From NCBI GenBank assembly GCA_027625095.1, contig JAQBXN010000045.1, positions 1 to 55,253 on the forward strand: DNA of 55,253 nucleotides, written 5' to 3'. The position numbers were made by a program, and so were the translations under genes. Below the pieces are notes generated by a model, which did no database searches, was not told the origin of the DNA, and saw only the letters and a list, made by a program, of their open reading frames with translations. This document shows positions 8,619-18,577 of this stretch, one piece after another (within the stretch, counting starts at the first letter, position 1; the number at the start of each line of letters is the position of its first letter). Source of the stretch: Planctomycetota bacterium (GTDB lineage: Bacteria > Planctomycetota > PUPC01 > JACPCR01).

Positions 8619-9101
8619 ATGCGCAAGGGCGTCAGCGACCTGCACCGCCGCGCCCAAGTCAGCCAGGCGTGCAACGCGCGTTACGGCGATCATCTGGCCT
8701 CGGCCGCGGTGACCGGGACACTCAAGCAGCTCGTTGGCGACCTGTGCGGTCCGGTCAAGAGTAAAGGCCGCCGTTTCCGCGCTCTCAATCCTTGGGCTAC
8801 CGAGGACTTCGAAACGCTCCGCTTCATCGCCCGCGGCGAGAACACCATCAACGGCTTCCGCAATCGCGACCTGCGCGCGTGGCTTTATCCGCAAGCGGGC
8901 GACGGCGCCGACCCCGATTCATTGCGCCGGCTCAGCGGCCGTGTCACCCGCCGCCTGGGCCTGCTTCGCGCCCACGGTCTGATCAAGAAAGTGCCCCGCA
9001 CCACACGCTACGTCCTCACCCCCAAAGGCCAGCAGGCCGCGACCGCCATTCTGGCTGCGTCAGCCGCTGAAACACAACGACTTATGGAGATGGCCGCATG
9101 A
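8619..9101 (+). CDS. Winged-helix C-terminal fragment of an unknown, mobile-element-associated protein
   Basis: 160 residues. The region GRRFRALNPW, then INGFRNRDLRAWLYP, then RRLGLLRAHGLIKKVPRTTR followed by YVLTPKGQQAATAI is a winged-helix DNA-binding domain of the kind that ends a larger (about 400-residue) uncharacterised protein I associate with mobile DNA in PVC genomes. The N-terminal part is absent: bases just upstream (ACCACAGAGAGCGCAGAAG) look like non-coding repeat, and no Shine-Dalgarno precedes the ATG. GC at third positions is much higher than in the adjacent groEL gene, suggesting separate origin. I treat it as a truncated gene that may not be expressed. Confidence 0.5.
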   Translation: MRKGVSDLHRRAQVSQACNARYGDHLASAAVTGTLKQLVGDLCGPVKSKGRRFRALNPWATEDFETLRFIARGENTINGFRNRDLRAWLYPQAGDGADPDSLRRLSGRVTRRLGLLRAHGLIKKVPRTTRYVLTPKGQQAATAILAASAAETQRLMEMAA

Positions 9102-9504
9102 AAAACTTGTATAGAAAACAAGGTTCGTACGGATAGTAGTACAGATTAGAAGAAGACTCTTACTCTTATTGCTTGGCCCTCTGTAATCGCGATGGTTCCC
9201 TTCTCTTTATCATCAGGCGACCCGGTTTGGCAGCAGCTTACTGCCAGTATGACAGCCAGCGGCGTCGTCAAGGCACCGTTCGACAATTTTAAGCGCTTAC
9301 CCAGCCAACGCTTAGGAGTGAGCAAGATGCTTTAATTGACTTGGCACATGTTTTGATAACAACGGAAGCTTCGGCCAATTGGGCAGAGGAAGTGTCTGAG
9401 GGTTTTCGGCCCGGTAGATGCCGGATAAAATAATCAAAGTTTTCGTTCAATAATCTCGCACTTGAAGCCATGCGGGCTTCGGAGCATCAAAACGGAGGAG
9501 AGTT
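9102..9504 (+). promoter_or_regulatory. groEL leader/promoter region with a hairpin just upstream of the Shine-Dalgarno
   Basis: 403 bases without a gene. Items seen: a 10-bp palindrome TAAGCGCTTA at 9290-9299, whose left half also pairs with CGCTTA at 9309-9314; and a hairpin GAAGCC (9464-9469), loop ATGCG, GGCTTC (9475-9480), ending 13 bases before the strong GGAGGAG ribosome-binding site (9494-9500) of groEL1. No CIRCE element (TTAGCACTC-N9-GAGTGCTAA) is present, so HrcA control is not supported. The hairpin could influence translation or transcript stability on heat shock; that is conjecture. Confidence 0.4.
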
Positions 9505-11202
9505 ATGGCCAAGCAACTTGGTTACGACGCCGAGGCATTCGAATCCATCAAGACGGGTGTGACCATCCTGGCAAAGGCAGTCAAGAGCACCCTCGGCCCT
9601 AAAGGCCGCAATGCTATTCTTGATAAGGGCTGGGGCAGCCCCAACGTCACCAAAGACGGTGTCACCGTAGCGGAAGAGATCGAGCTTAGTGATTCTTTCC
9701 AGAACATGGCCGTGCAGTTGGTCAAACAGGCTGCTTCCAAGACCAGCGATGTCGCCGGTGATGGGACCACTACCGCGACCGTGCTTGCAGAGGCCATCTT
9801 TATGGAAGGGCTGAAGCTCGTTACCGCCGGTGCGGATTCCATGCAACTTGTCCGGGGGGTGCGCAAAGCCGCGGAAGCCGTGGCTGAAGAGATCCAAAAG
9901 ATGAAACGCGACGTAAACGGCAAGAAAGAAATCTCAAATGTCGGTGCCATTGCCTCTAACAACGACAATGAAATCGGCAAGATGCTCGCTGAAGCCATGG
10001 ACAAAGTCGGCACCGATGGCGTCATTACCGTCGAAGAGAGCAAGAGCATCGATACCAATGTCGAGGTCGTCGAAGGAATGCAATTCGACCGTGGTTATCT
10101 CTCGCCTCATTTCGTGACTGACCCAGACACCATGAAGTGCGAATTCAGCAATTGTTACATCCTGGTCCATGAGGAAAAGATTTCGAATATTCAGGATATC
10201 ATCCCTCTGCTGGAGATGATCGCCAAGGCCAAACGGCCTCTGCTTATCATTGCCGAAGATGTCGAAAAAGAAGCTCTGGCTGTGCTGGTCGTGAACAAGC
10301 TTCGGGGAGTCATCGATTGCGCCGCAGTCAAAGCCCCTGGGTACGGGGATCGCCGTAAAGCCATGCTCGGTGACATCGCCATCCTTACCGGAGCGAACGC
10401 GATTCTCAAGGACAGCGGATTCAATATCCAGACCATCCAGCTTGAGGACCTCGGCCAGGCCAGGCGAGTCATTATCAATTCGGATACCACAGTCCTCGTC
10501 GATGGTGCAGGCGACGGTAAAGTTCTTGCCGGCCGGATTCGTTCCATCCGTGATGAAATAGATATTACTACCTCCGAGTATGATCGCGAAAAACTGCAGG
10601 AACGCCTCGCCAAGCTTTCCGGTGGTGTCGCTCAGGTTAACGTCGGAGCTGCCACCGAAGCCGACATGAAAGAAAAGAAAGCGCGTATCGAAGACGCTCT
10701 TCACGCCACTCGTGCTGCAATCCAGGAGGGCATCCTTCCCGGTGGGGGTGTCGCCCTGCTTCGAGCCTCTCAGGTTATCGATCAGCTAAAGCTCAAGGGT
10801 GACCAGGCTCTCGGTGCGACCGTACTTAAGAAAGCGCTTCAGGCGCCGATTCGTTCCATAGCAGCCAATGCGGGTGCTGATGGATCTATCGTCGTTCACA
10901 AGGTATTGAACGGAGAAGGCGGATTCGGCTACAACGCTTTGACCGATACTTACGAAGATTTGTACGAGGCCGGTGTCATTGACCCGACCAAGGTTGTCCG
11001 TGTCGCCCTCGAAAATGCCACTAGTGTTGCGACCATCCTTCTTACCACAGGCTGTATGATCAGTGAAATTCCCGTAGAGAAGGGTGACGATCATCAGCAC
11101 GACCATGATGACATGGATGGAATGGGTGGAATGGGTGGAATGGGTGGAATGGGTGGAATGGGTGGAATGGGTGGAATGGGTGGAATGGATGGAATGATGT
11201 AG
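9505..11202 (+). CDS. groEL: 60-kDa chaperonin GroEL, copy 1 (GGM tail)
   Basis: 565 residues, complete. Chaperonin hallmarks: [12 protein letters not shown] and [13 protein letters not shown] near the N-terminus, the ATP-binding [14 protein letters not shown] (with the catalytic Asp), apical-domain [11 protein letters not shown], and GGGVALLRA before the C-terminal equatorial part. The tail is a long His/Asp stretch followed by seven GGM units and DGMM, the flexible cavity tail of folding-active GroELs. With GroES it forms the double-ring folding cage in the cytoplasm. It has the best ribosome-binding site of the cluster and is first of a groEL-groES-groEL set, 61 bases before groES. Its divergence from copy 2 suggests division of labour. 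Confidence 0.98.
   Translation: MAKQLGYDAEAFESIKTGVTILAKAVKSTLGPKGRNAILDKGWGSPNVTKDGVTVAEEIELSDSFQNMAVQLVKQAASKTSDVAGDGTTTATVLAEAIFMEGLKLVTAGADSMQLVRGVRKAAEAVAEEIQKMKRDVNGKKEISNVGAIASNNDNEIGKMLAEAMDKVGTDGVITVEESKSIDTNVEVVEGMQFDRGYLSPHFVTDPDTMKCEFSNCYILVHEEKISNIQDIIPLLEMIAKAKRPLLIIAEDVEKEALAVLVVNKLRGVIDCAAVKAPGYGDRRKAMLGDIAILTGANAILKDSGFNIQTIQLEDLGQARRVIINSDTTVLVDGAGDGKVLAGRIRSIRDEIDITTSEYDREKLQERLAKLSGGVAQVNVGAATEADMKEKKARIEDALHATRAAIQEGILPGGGVALLRASQVIDQLKLKGDQALGATVLKKALQAPIRSIAANAGADGSIVVHKVLNGEGGFGYNALTDTYEDLYEAGVIDPTKVVRVALENATSVATILLTTGCMISEIPVEKGDDHQHDHDDMDGMGGMGGMGGMGGMGGMGGMGGMDGMM
11122..11184 (+). repeat. Perfect 9-bp tandem repeat coding for the GroEL1 GGM tail
   Basis: Seven identical copies of ATGGGTGGA, flanked on each side by one ATGGATGGA variant. 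The repeat is perfect at the nucleotide level, with no synonymous drift, so it is either recent or homogenised by slippage; each step keeps the frame and changes the tail by one Met-Gly-Gly. Confidence 0.95.
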
Positions 11203-11263
11203 GCATTTTTCAAGCTATCGTTTTCTTCTTGCCCACTAAATTTACCAGTAGAGGAGCATAATC

Positions 11264-11554
11264 ATGGCCAAAGTCGAACCATTAGATGACAGAGTTCTCA
11301 TTAAGCAGATCGAAGCTGAAAGCAAGACCGCAGGTGGGATTGTCCTGCCCGATTCAGCAAAGGAAAAGCCTCAGCAGGCTGAAATTATCGCAGTCGGCAG
11401 TGGCCGGCTTTCTGACGAGGGCGTACGTATTCCCCTCCAGGTCGCGGTTGGAGACATAGTGATATTTAGTAAATACTCGGGTGACGAGATCAAATTAAAC
11501 GGCGAAGAACTGAAGGTCATTCGTGAGAGCGATATCCTTGCCATCGTTGAATAA
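11264..11554 (+). CDS. groES: 10-kDa co-chaperonin GroES
   Basis: 96 residues, the normal length. It has the family start [16 protein letters not shown], the mobile loop [19 protein letters not shown] that binds the GroEL apical domain, the roof region, and the C-terminal [17 protein letters not shown]. It lies between the two groEL genes, 61 bases after groEL1 and 50 before groEL2, with a clear GAGGAG site upstream, so one cap protein is probably shared by both rings. Confidence 0.98.
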   Translation: MAKVEPLDDRVLIKQIEAESKTAGGIVLPDSAKEKPQQAEIIAVGSGRLSDEGVRIPLQVAVGDIVIFSKYSGDEIKLNGEELKVIRESDILAIVE

Positions 11555-11604
11555 ATCCAGGCCTCCGGCATCGCCGGGCCCCCAAAGAACAGGAGATTTG
11601 TAAT

Positions 11605-13215
11605 ATGCCAGCCAAACAGTTGTTTTTCAGCGAAGATGCCCGTCGCAAGATTCAGGCCGGAATGGCCAAGCTTGCCGGTGCAGTCAAGGTGACCCTCGGT
11701 CCTACCGGCCGTCTTGTTGTGCTCGAAAAGAGCTACGGCGCGCCGGTCATCACTAAAGACGGCGTTACTGTTTCCAAAGAAGTCGAACTCCCCGACCCAT
11801 TCGAAAACATGGGCGCAAAGCTCGTGAATGAAGTTGCCTCAAAGACAAATGACGTTGCCGGTGACGGAACGACGACTGCCACAGTTCTGGCCGAGGCAAT
11901 CGTTAACGCAGGAATGAAGCATGTTGCTGCGGGTGCCGATCCGATGGCCATTCGGCGTGGTATGGAGAAGGCTCTTAACGCAGTTGTGGATCAGTTGGGT
12001 AAAATCAGCCAGAAGGTGAAGGGTAAGAAGCAGATCGCCCAGGTCGGCACAATTGCAGCTAATGGGGATACCGAAGTTGGCGACATGCTGGCCGAAGCCA
12101 TGGAAAAGGTCGGGAAAGACGGAGTGGTCACAGTAGAGGAAGGTGACAGCATCGTAAGCACACTGGATGTGGTCAAGGGCATGCGTTTCGACAAGGGATA
12201 CATCTCTCCTTACTTCATCACTCGGCCCGAATCGATGGATGTCGAGTTGGAAGAGCCCTACATCCTGATCCACGAAAAGAAAGTCTCCAATCTTATGGAA
12301 CTCGTGCCTCTGTTGGAGAAGGTGGTTCAACAGGGTAAGCCGCTCCTCATCATTGCCGAAGATGTCGATGGCGAGGCCCTGGCTGGTCTGGTGGTAAACA
12401 AACTTCGCGGTACTTTCCGCTGCTGTGCCGTGAAAGCCCCCGGTTTTGGAGATCGTCGTAAAGCAATGCTTGGCGACTTAGCCGTACTAACTGGTGCGAG
12501 AGTAATTTCAGAGGACCTCGGGATTAAGCTCGAAAGTCTGACTCTCAACGACCTCGGTAGTGCCACGCGAGTCCATATTGACAAAGACAACACCACGATC
12601 GTCAGCGGCAAAGGTAAGAAGGCTGACCTGGATTCCCGAGCCAACCAGATCCGTCAGCAAATCGAAGCGACGACATCAGACTACGATCGCGAAAAGCTTC
12701 AGGAACGTCTCGCCCGCATAACCGGCGGCATCGCCGTCATCAATGTTGGCGCTTCCACCGAAATCGAAATGAAAGAACGCAAGGCACGCGTTGAGGACGC
12801 ATTAAATGCAACCAAGGCCGCGATCGAAGAAGGCGTGATTGCTGGAGGCGGCGTTACTGCACTCGCCCTTGTCAGTTCGGCTGATCAGGTTCGTAAGAGC
12901 GTCAAAGGTGATGAAAAAATTGGAGTTGACATTGTGGCTAAAGCGCTCGAATCGCCGATTCGCCAGATTGCCGAAAACACAGGTCATGACGCCTCTGTCG
13001 TTGTCGAGCTCACCAGAGAGCAGGAGCAGGGGTGGGGATTTGATGGAAGGACCGGTGAATATGTTGATATGTTCAAAGCCGGCATCATCGACCCGGCAAA
13101 GGTGCTCCGGGCAGCCTTGCAGAATGCCGTCAGCATCGGTGGCCTCTTTCTTACAACAGAAACTCTGGTCACCAAGAACGAAGATGATGAGCCGGTAACC
13201 GGCTCGACTCACTGA
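11605..13215 (+). CDS. groEL: 60-kDa chaperonin GroEL, copy 2 (no GGM tail)
   Basis: 536 residues, complete. All core motifs are intact ([48 protein letters not shown]), but the C-terminus is a polar, acidic [15 protein letters not shown] and not a Gly-Met tail. The N-terminus also differs from copy 1 ([17 protein letters not shown]). It closes the chaperonin unit: a strong terminator begins 20 bases after the stop. Lack of the tail is typical of specialised second chaperonins in multi-GroEL bacteria; a distinct client range is inference. Confidence 0.97.
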   Translation: MPAKQLFFSEDARRKIQAGMAKLAGAVKVTLGPTGRLVVLEKSYGAPVITKDGVTVSKEVELPDPFENMGAKLVNEVASKTNDVAGDGTTTATVLAEAIVNAGMKHVAAGADPMAIRRGMEKALNAVVDQLGKISQKVKGKKQIAQVGTIAANGDTEVGDMLAEAMEKVGKDGVVTVEEGDSIVSTLDVVKGMRFDKGYISPYFITRPESMDVELEEPYILIHEKKVSNLMELVPLLEKVVQQGKPLLIIAEDVDGEALAGLVVNKLRGTFRCCAVKAPGFGDRRKAMLGDLAVLTGARVISEDLGIKLESLTLNDLGSATRVHIDKDNTTIVSGKGKKADLDSRANQIRQQIEATTSDYDREKLQERLARITGGIAVINVGASTEIEMKERKARVEDALNATKAAIEEGVIAGGGVTALALVSSADQVRKSVKGDEKIGVDIVAKALESPIRQIAENTGHDASVVVELTREQEQGWGFDGRTGEYVDMFKAGIIDPAKVLRAALQNAVSIGGLFLTTETLVTKNEDDEPVTGSTH

Positions 13216-13235
13216 GCCCGAAACGATTGAGAAAA

Positions 13236-13275
13236 AAAACTGCCGAGTTTGTCATCCGACAGGCTTGGCAGTTTT
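13236..13275 (+). terminator. Strong intrinsic terminator after groEL2
   Basis: Long imperfect hairpin: outer arms AAAACTGCC (13236-13244) and GGCAGTTTT (13267-13275) pair perfectly, and an inner stem TGTC/GACA closes the top. An A8 run precedes it and the 3' arm ends in T4, so it could work in both directions. It separates the chaperonin genes from the HEAT-dnaJ-grpE unit. Confidence 0.85.
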
Positions 13276-13426
13276 CGTTTGCGAAGGAGAAAGACAGTGG
13301 AAAGTGTATTTCTTGTGGTCGTTTCAGGTGCCCTTTGACACCGTACATGGGTTTTGATATGTTTCGCCGCCCAAGGCGTAAATAGTTACTACACCACATT
13401 TTCGGACAGCGCAGCCCAGCTCCCAG

Positions 13427-14788
13427 ATGAACTTTCCCCACCTCAGACATCGTCTGAAGACACATTCATCCCTCCTGCTTTGCGGGACACTCCTCTTTGC
13501 TGAGGGTGATCCTAAAGCGATGGTACAAAACCTGGTCAGCGAATTCAGCGATCTCGATAGGGGTGTGCTATCCTCCCGAGAAAGCATTGGAACAGTCCGA
13601 CAGGCGGGGGCGCCAACTCTGAGATATCTCGTTCAAGAAGTTAGTAAAGCTGAAGATGTTCAGATTCGTCTTCGTCTCCTTACCGTTATGCATACAGTGA
13701 TTGTAGAAGCGGCGGTAGCCTCTGGTACCAAAAAAATCAAGCTGCCCGACGACAGCTTCCAAATACTTGCTGACCTGGTTTCCAATAAGGATGAACATTT
13801 CGTTACCCGATACTGGGTGACCAAAGTATTTGCTCATCTCAGCAATCAGAAAATGGTAGAAATCCTTTCAACGGTCCTCGAAGAGGATGAGGTTAAGGAA
13901 TCTCTTCAGACCCTAGCCATCATGGCCATAGGTACGGAACGTAGCGGGGATGATATTCTGGTGAAATATTCGCAAAGTCAGAGTCCCCGATTGAGGGAAG
14001 CTGTATGCGACGCGTTGAAAGGAGCAAAGACAAAGCAGGTATTAGCAGTGCAATTTCAGGGCCTCTTTGATCCAAGCGTTCTCGTCAGGCAGGCGGCAAT
14101 CCAGGCACTGGTCGTTCATACCGGTGACCCAAAAGGATACGACCCTCACGCTCAGCCAGAAAGCAGCGAAAGCTGGTCCCCAATCAGCCGTTGGTATGAG
14201 TGGGTACGGGGCGAAAAGTTGGATTGGAAGCCGACAGATCAGGTTCAATTCTTTAACTGTCCGGTGCCTGAAGTACGGCAACAGGTGTGCAAAACACTCG
14301 CTGGATCTGATGCCCCCGAAGTTCTCTTTACTCTCTTCACGGCCTTGCTTGATGAAGCCGAACCAGTACGGGAAGCGGCCATGGGTATGCTTGAAGGCAG
14401 GGCTAGCGCTCCGCCCAAGCATGACATTCATGCTGCTGCCGAAAAGAGACGCCCCTCAGAAATCGCATGGGCGAAATACGTTCAAAAAGAAGTCAAGCAA
14501 TGGGATTGGGTTCCGCAGGCAAGGAGATCGTTCTCTGGCGTAAAGATAGCCCTCTGCGAAGCCCTTGGCGGGATAAAGCAAAAACGAGTCGTTCGGTTCC
14601 TCTACTATATGGTTTTGGACGGCGACGCTGATGTACGAGCCGCCGCTATCAGCGGATTGAATCAATATCGGCCTGCCGATAGTGGTTTCCTTTTTAACCC
14701 CATGGGCACAGTGGAAGAGCGTAACGACGGGATTGTACCCATCTTCAAGTGGTTGGAAGAAAATCAGAAAAACTTCTCGGAACCCTAA
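13427..14788 (+). CDS. HEAT-repeat protein, probably exported, in the chaperone cluster
   Basis: 453 residues. The N-terminus HRLKTHSSLLLCGTLLFAEG resembles a short signal peptide; a start at a later ATG (13520) would remove it. The rest is helical-pair repeats of the HEAT/PBS-lyase type: APTLRYLVQEVSKAEDVQIR, SPRLREAVCDALKGAK, DPSVLVRQAAIQALVVHT, AEPVREAAMGMLEGRA, DADVRAAAISGLNQYR. Such proteins are binding scaffolds without catalytic residues. It is the first gene after the groEL terminator and ends 28 bases before dnaJ, so it is likely co-transcribed with dnaJ-grpE. Whether it takes part in folding is unknown. Confidence 0.8.
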   Translation: MNFPHLRHRLKTHSSLLLCGTLLFAEGDPKAMVQNLVSEFSDLDRGVLSSRESIGTVRQAGAPTLRYLVQEVSKAEDVQIRLRLLTVMHTVIVEAAVASGTKKIKLPDDSFQILADLVSNKDEHFVTRYWVTKVFAHLSNQKMVEILSTVLEEDEVKESLQTLAIMAIGTERSGDDILVKYSQSQSPRLREAVCDALKGAKTKQVLAVQFQGLFDPSVLVRQAAIQALVVHTGDPKGYDPHAQPESSESWSPISRWYEWVRGEKLDWKPTDQVQFFNCPVPEVRQQVCKTLAGSDAPEVLFTLFTALLDEAEPVREAAMGMLEGRASAPPKHDIHAAAEKRRPSEIAWAKYVQKEVKQWDWVPQARRSFSGVKIALCEALGGIKQKRVVRFLYYMVLDGDADVRAAAISGLNQYRPADSGFLFNPMGTVEERNDGIVPIFKWLEENQKNFSEP

Positions 14789-14810
14789 TCCAGCGATATG
14801 GGAATGATGA

Positions 14811-15938
<1,128 letters not shown>

Positions 15939-15945
15939 TCAAGTT

Positions 15946-16566
15946 ATGGATACAACGGATACCCCAACAGCTCAGGAAGCATCAGACCAGGAAGACCAGG
16001 TCCGCGATTCTTCGGAAGAAGCATTAGTCGCTGAAGAAGCAGACCGGGCCGAAGGTGACCCTTCTGAAATGGAAGACGAAACGCCCGCAACACCTGAAGA
16101 ACTCATGGAACTCCGACAGAAGGCGGCCGAGCGGGATGACTACTTGAATGAATTTCAGCGCGCTCGCGCGGATTACCAGAATCTTCATCGCCGTACCCAG
16201 CGCGACAGGGCAACCTTCCGCCAACAGGGTATTGAGGATATCTGTCAGGAAATGTTTCTGGCTCTCGACCAGCTAGACCTGGCGATCCAGTCAGCGGAGT
16301 CCAGTAAGGAAGTGGATGCACTTGTTCAGGGAATCACGATGGTCCGTACCACCTTTCAATCTGTCCTGCAGCGATTCAATATCGAGAACATTCTCACTCA
16401 GGACCAACAGTTTGATCCCAATCTGCATGAAGCGGTCTCGACCGTAAACAGTCCTGATTTGCCAGACCTTACAATTCTGGCTGAAGTTAGAAAAGGCTAC
16501 AGAATGGGTGACAGAATCTTGAGGCCATCCCAAGTGATGGTTTCCAAGCGACCCGACTCCGAATAG
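15946..16566 (+). CDS. grpE: Nucleotide exchange factor GrpE
   Basis: 206 residues. An acidic, disordered N-terminus (~50 residues rich in Glu and Asp) leads into the long coiled coil (ELRQKAAERDDYLNEFQRAR, ADYQNLHRR) and the C-terminal beta domain ending PDLTILAEVRKGYRMGDRIL and PSQVMVSKRP, the GrpE signature. It releases ADP from DnaK and acts as a thermosensor. It is coupled to dnaJ by a 7-base gap. Confidence 0.96.
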   Translation: MDTTDTPTAQEASDQEDQVRDSSEEALVAEEADRAEGDPSEMEDETPATPEELMELRQKAAERDDYLNEFQRARADYQNLHRRTQRDRATFRQQGIEDICQEMFLALDQLDLAIQSAESSKEVDALVQGITMVRTTFQSVLQRFNIENILTQDQQFDPNLHEAVSTVNSPDLPDLTILAEVRKGYRMGDRILRPSQVMVSKRPDSE

Positions 16567-16604
16567 GCAGCACAAAGCAAAATCAAAGAATAAGGAAACT
16601 GAAG

Positions 16605-17039
16605 ATGCCAACTTACGATTATGAATGTAAGAATGAGGAATGCGGCCACGCATTTGAAGCCTTCCAGTCCATTACCGCAAGCCCCCTCCGCAAGTGTCCT
16701 GAGTGCGGTGGTAAGGTAAAGCGTCTCATCGGCGCCGGCGCTGGTCTGATTTTTAAAGGTTCCGGTTTTTACATCACCGACTACCGCAGCAAGGAATACA
16801 CAGACCGAGCCAACGCTGAAAAATCTTCCTCGGAATCGAGTCCCAGCGATTCCAAATCAGATTCATCAGAAACGAAGTCCGATTCATCAGACACAAAATC
16901 AGATTCATCAGCCACGAAATCAGACTCATCAGACACGAAATCAGATTCATCAGACACGAAATCAGATTCAAATAAATCCGAGCCAGGCAAGAAAGCAGAC
17001 TCAGGAAAGAAGGCCAAGGCAAAGCCTGCGAAAAAATAG
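16605..17039 (+). CDS. FmdB-family zinc-ribbon protein with serine/aspartate repeat tail
   Basis: 144 residues. The first 65 are the FmdB/CxxC_CxxC regulatory domain: MPTYDYECKNEECGHAFE, then SPLRKCPECGGKVKRLIG, then IFKGSGFYITDYRS. Zinc ligands are C8, C13, C31 and C34; the first pair is spaced C-x4-C, where many homologues have C-x2-C. From residue ~84 to the end the protein is low-complexity: six 7-residue units of the form KSDSSDT, then a Lys/Ala/Pro-rich basic end. Its role is not known; the family is often placed near chaperone or translation genes. It follows grpE by 38 bases. Confidence 0.85.
   Translation: MPTYDYECKNEECGHAFEAFQSITASPLRKCPECGGKVKRLIGAGAGLIFKGSGFYITDYRSKEYTDRANAEKSSSESSPSDSKSDSSETKSDSSDTKSDSSATKSDSSDTKSDSSDTKSDSNKSEPGKKADSGKKAKAKPAKK
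16854..16979 (+). repeat. Six 21-bp tandem repeats inside the fmdB-like gene
   Basis: Units start at 16854, 16875, 16896, 16917, 16938 and 16959; the fourth and fifth are nearly identical (consensus AAATCAGATTCATCAGACACG) and the others diverge slightly. Each codes for KSDSSDT or a close variant, so copy-number changes stay in frame. Confidence 0.95.
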
Positions 17040-17108
17040 GGGTTGGGCGTGCCTTATATCTCCAGCGGTTGTCCGCCTCGATTCACGCTGTTCTATTCAG
17101 CTCAGTTC

Positions 17109-17315
17109 ATGAAAGATTCTGCTCCGAACGTTGTTGACTGCCCTATATGTAGTCGTGAAATCTGCTTCAAGCGCTTCACCGACGCGCCCTATTTCCCCTT
17201 CTGCAGTCGCAAGTGCAAGCTCGTTGATCTAGGGCGATGGTTTAACGAGGAGTACAGCTTGGACCGAGAGTTGGAAGTCTCAGATTTTGAGGAGCCAGAT
17301 TTCGAGGATAGCTAG
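17109..17315 (+). CDS. yacG: YacG-type zinc-ribbon protein (DNA gyrase inhibitor family)
   Basis: 68 residues from the ATG at 17109; an in-frame TTG at 17043 would add an unconserved 22-residue extension. The YacG pattern is complete: zinc ligands C11, C14, C32 and C36 (CPIC ... FCSRKC) followed by the invariant KLVDLGRWFNEEY, then an acidic end. In E. coli YacG binds GyrB and inhibits DNA gyrase; that role here is by homology. It closes the chaperone/zinc-ribbon unit and converges on the next gene with 14 bases between stops. Confidence 0.87.
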   Translation: MKDSAPNVVDCPICSREICFKRFTDAPYFPFCSRKCKLVDLGRWFNEEYSLDRELEVSDFEEPDFEDS

Positions 17316-17329
17316 GAAGCCTTATCCGA

Positions 17330-18367
17330 TTACCGCGCTTCGAAGAGATTCCCTTCCAAATCAATGTACATGGATTCTGTGTTTAGGCGTACGAAGGCGG
17401 CACCATCTGAGAATCCTCTGGCCAGGGTAAATTTCGGTGGAATGACCTCCTTGCCCTCCCGGTCGATAAATCCGTAAAGCCCGTCTCTAAGAAACAGGGC
17501 TCGGCCATTCTGGAAGTCCGCAGAAAAGACGAATCCGGGCTTGATGATCACCTTCCCCTCCCGATCCATGTAGCCCCACTTTTCACCTTCCCGAAACCTG
17601 GCCAGTTCCTCTGAAAAGCCAGCAAGTTCATCCGCATCGGTATTCAGCACAACCTTGCCGCTGGTGTCAATGAAAGAGTATCGCCGTTTCATACCTTTAT
17701 CTTTATCTACGATGAGTTCCGCAACTGCGGACCGTCCTTCAGAAAAATCCAGAGCGCTCACGAACTTTGGGGAAATGGACTCTTTACCATTGGTATCTAC
17801 AAATCCGTAATTGCCATCCTGGTAGAATCGCGCACGACCATCTCGAAAACTCCAGATTTCGTCGTGAACGCTCGTGAAAACAGCCTTGCCATCTTTGTTA
17901 ATAAATTGATAAACACCTTCTTTGTTGACGCGCGCGAGCCCTTCTGAAAAGGGTGAAGCTTCATTATAAATCGGTTGGATGACTTTTTTCCCCTGCTTAT
18001 CCAGATACCCCCAAAGTGGATTTCGCCCTCTACCTAAACGCCGAACCGAATAGGGGACAAGGCCATCTGAAAAGTGCAGGGCCATCACTGCCCGTGGGCT
18101 GAAAATCACTTTTCCACCGGAATCGATATAGGCCTTTTTGCCATTATCAAGCACCAGCGCCCGGCCATCGGAAAACGCCCATGCCCGATTGAATCGCGGC
18201 CGTATCGTCCAATCACCCTTTTTATCAATGTATCCCCAGCGTTTGCCTCGCTTTGCGGGTGCAAGGCCATTCTGGAAGTCATAAGCGCCAAAATCTACGA
18301 CGTCGATGGGCAGACAGCCTGTCAACAGCAGCGACGCGAGGAGGGTCGTTCTGTAAAGGTGTTTCAT
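17330..18367 (-). CDS. WG-repeat lipoprotein
   Basis: 345 residues. A lipoprotein signal (LLASLLLTGCLP, lipobox LTGC, Cys at about 18) is followed by eight or so WG beta-hairpin repeats of the form W-G-Y-I-D-x-x-G-x-x-x-I-x-P-x-F: RWGYIDKKGDWTIRPRF, LWGYLDKQGKKVIQPIY, NYGFVDTNGKESISPKF, KWGYMDREGKVIIKPGF, LYGFIDREGKEVIPPKF. WG-repeat proteins are secreted or surface-attached scaffolds of unknown binding partner. The gene is monocistronic as far as can be seen. Confidence 0.88.
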   Translation of the reverse strand: MKHLYRTTLLASLLLTGCLPIDVVDFGAYDFQNGLAPAKRGKRWGYIDKKGDWTIRPRFNRAWAFSDGRALVLDNGKKAYIDSGGKVIFSPRAVMALHFSDGLVPYSVRRLGRGRNPLWGYLDKQGKKVIQPIYNEASPFSEGLARVNKEGVYQFINKDGKAVFTSVHDEIWSFRDGRARFYQDGNYGFVDTNGKESISPKFVSALDFSEGRSAVAELIVDKDKGMKRRYSFIDTSGKVVLNTDADELAGFSEELARFREGEKWGYMDREGKVIIKPGFVFSADFQNGRALFLRDGLYGFIDREGKEVIPPKFTLARGFSDGAAFVRLNTESMYIDLEGNLFEAR

Positions 18368-18577
18368 TCGTAAATTTTCAGGGGGGCAGGCTCTTACTTT
18401 TATCCTTGCTTTTTATCTTCCCGTTCTTCGGTTTTCTCATCTGTTCCGGGCCATTCTCTGCGGGAATCTCCATTCCACGCCGCTACCTTCACATGCCACA
18501 AAGAAGAGCAGAAAGGGAAGATATAAAGCAAGTCTAAAAGTAAGAAAGATTCGGCGATGAACAGTTGCTTTCATTCT

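Noticed and set aside
8361..8894. A 177-codon minus-strand open frame
   Set aside because: It overlaps the transposase remnant in another frame and the winged-helix fragment on the other strand; no domain is visible.
9342..9357. A sigma-54-like -24/-12 element (TGGCAC, then TTGAT)
   Set aside because: The essential GC at -12 is GA, and sigma-54 control of groEL would be unusual without further evidence.
9102..9504. CIRCE element (HrcA operator) before groEL1
   Set aside because: No TTAGCACTC-N9-GAGTGCTAA or close variant is present; the palindrome TAAGCGCTTA is not a CIRCE.
9934..10704. A 256-codon minus-strand open frame opposite groEL1, and similar ones opposite groEL2
   Set aside because: The plus strand encodes unmistakable GroEL; the antisense translations show no domain.
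11122..11184. Tandem repeat as a CRISPR or minisatellite of independent function
   Set aside because: It is fully explained as the coding sequence of the GroEL GGM tail.
16774..17022. Two minus-strand frames with strongly repetitive translations
   Set aside because: They are shadows of the 21-bp repeat in the fmdB-like gene.
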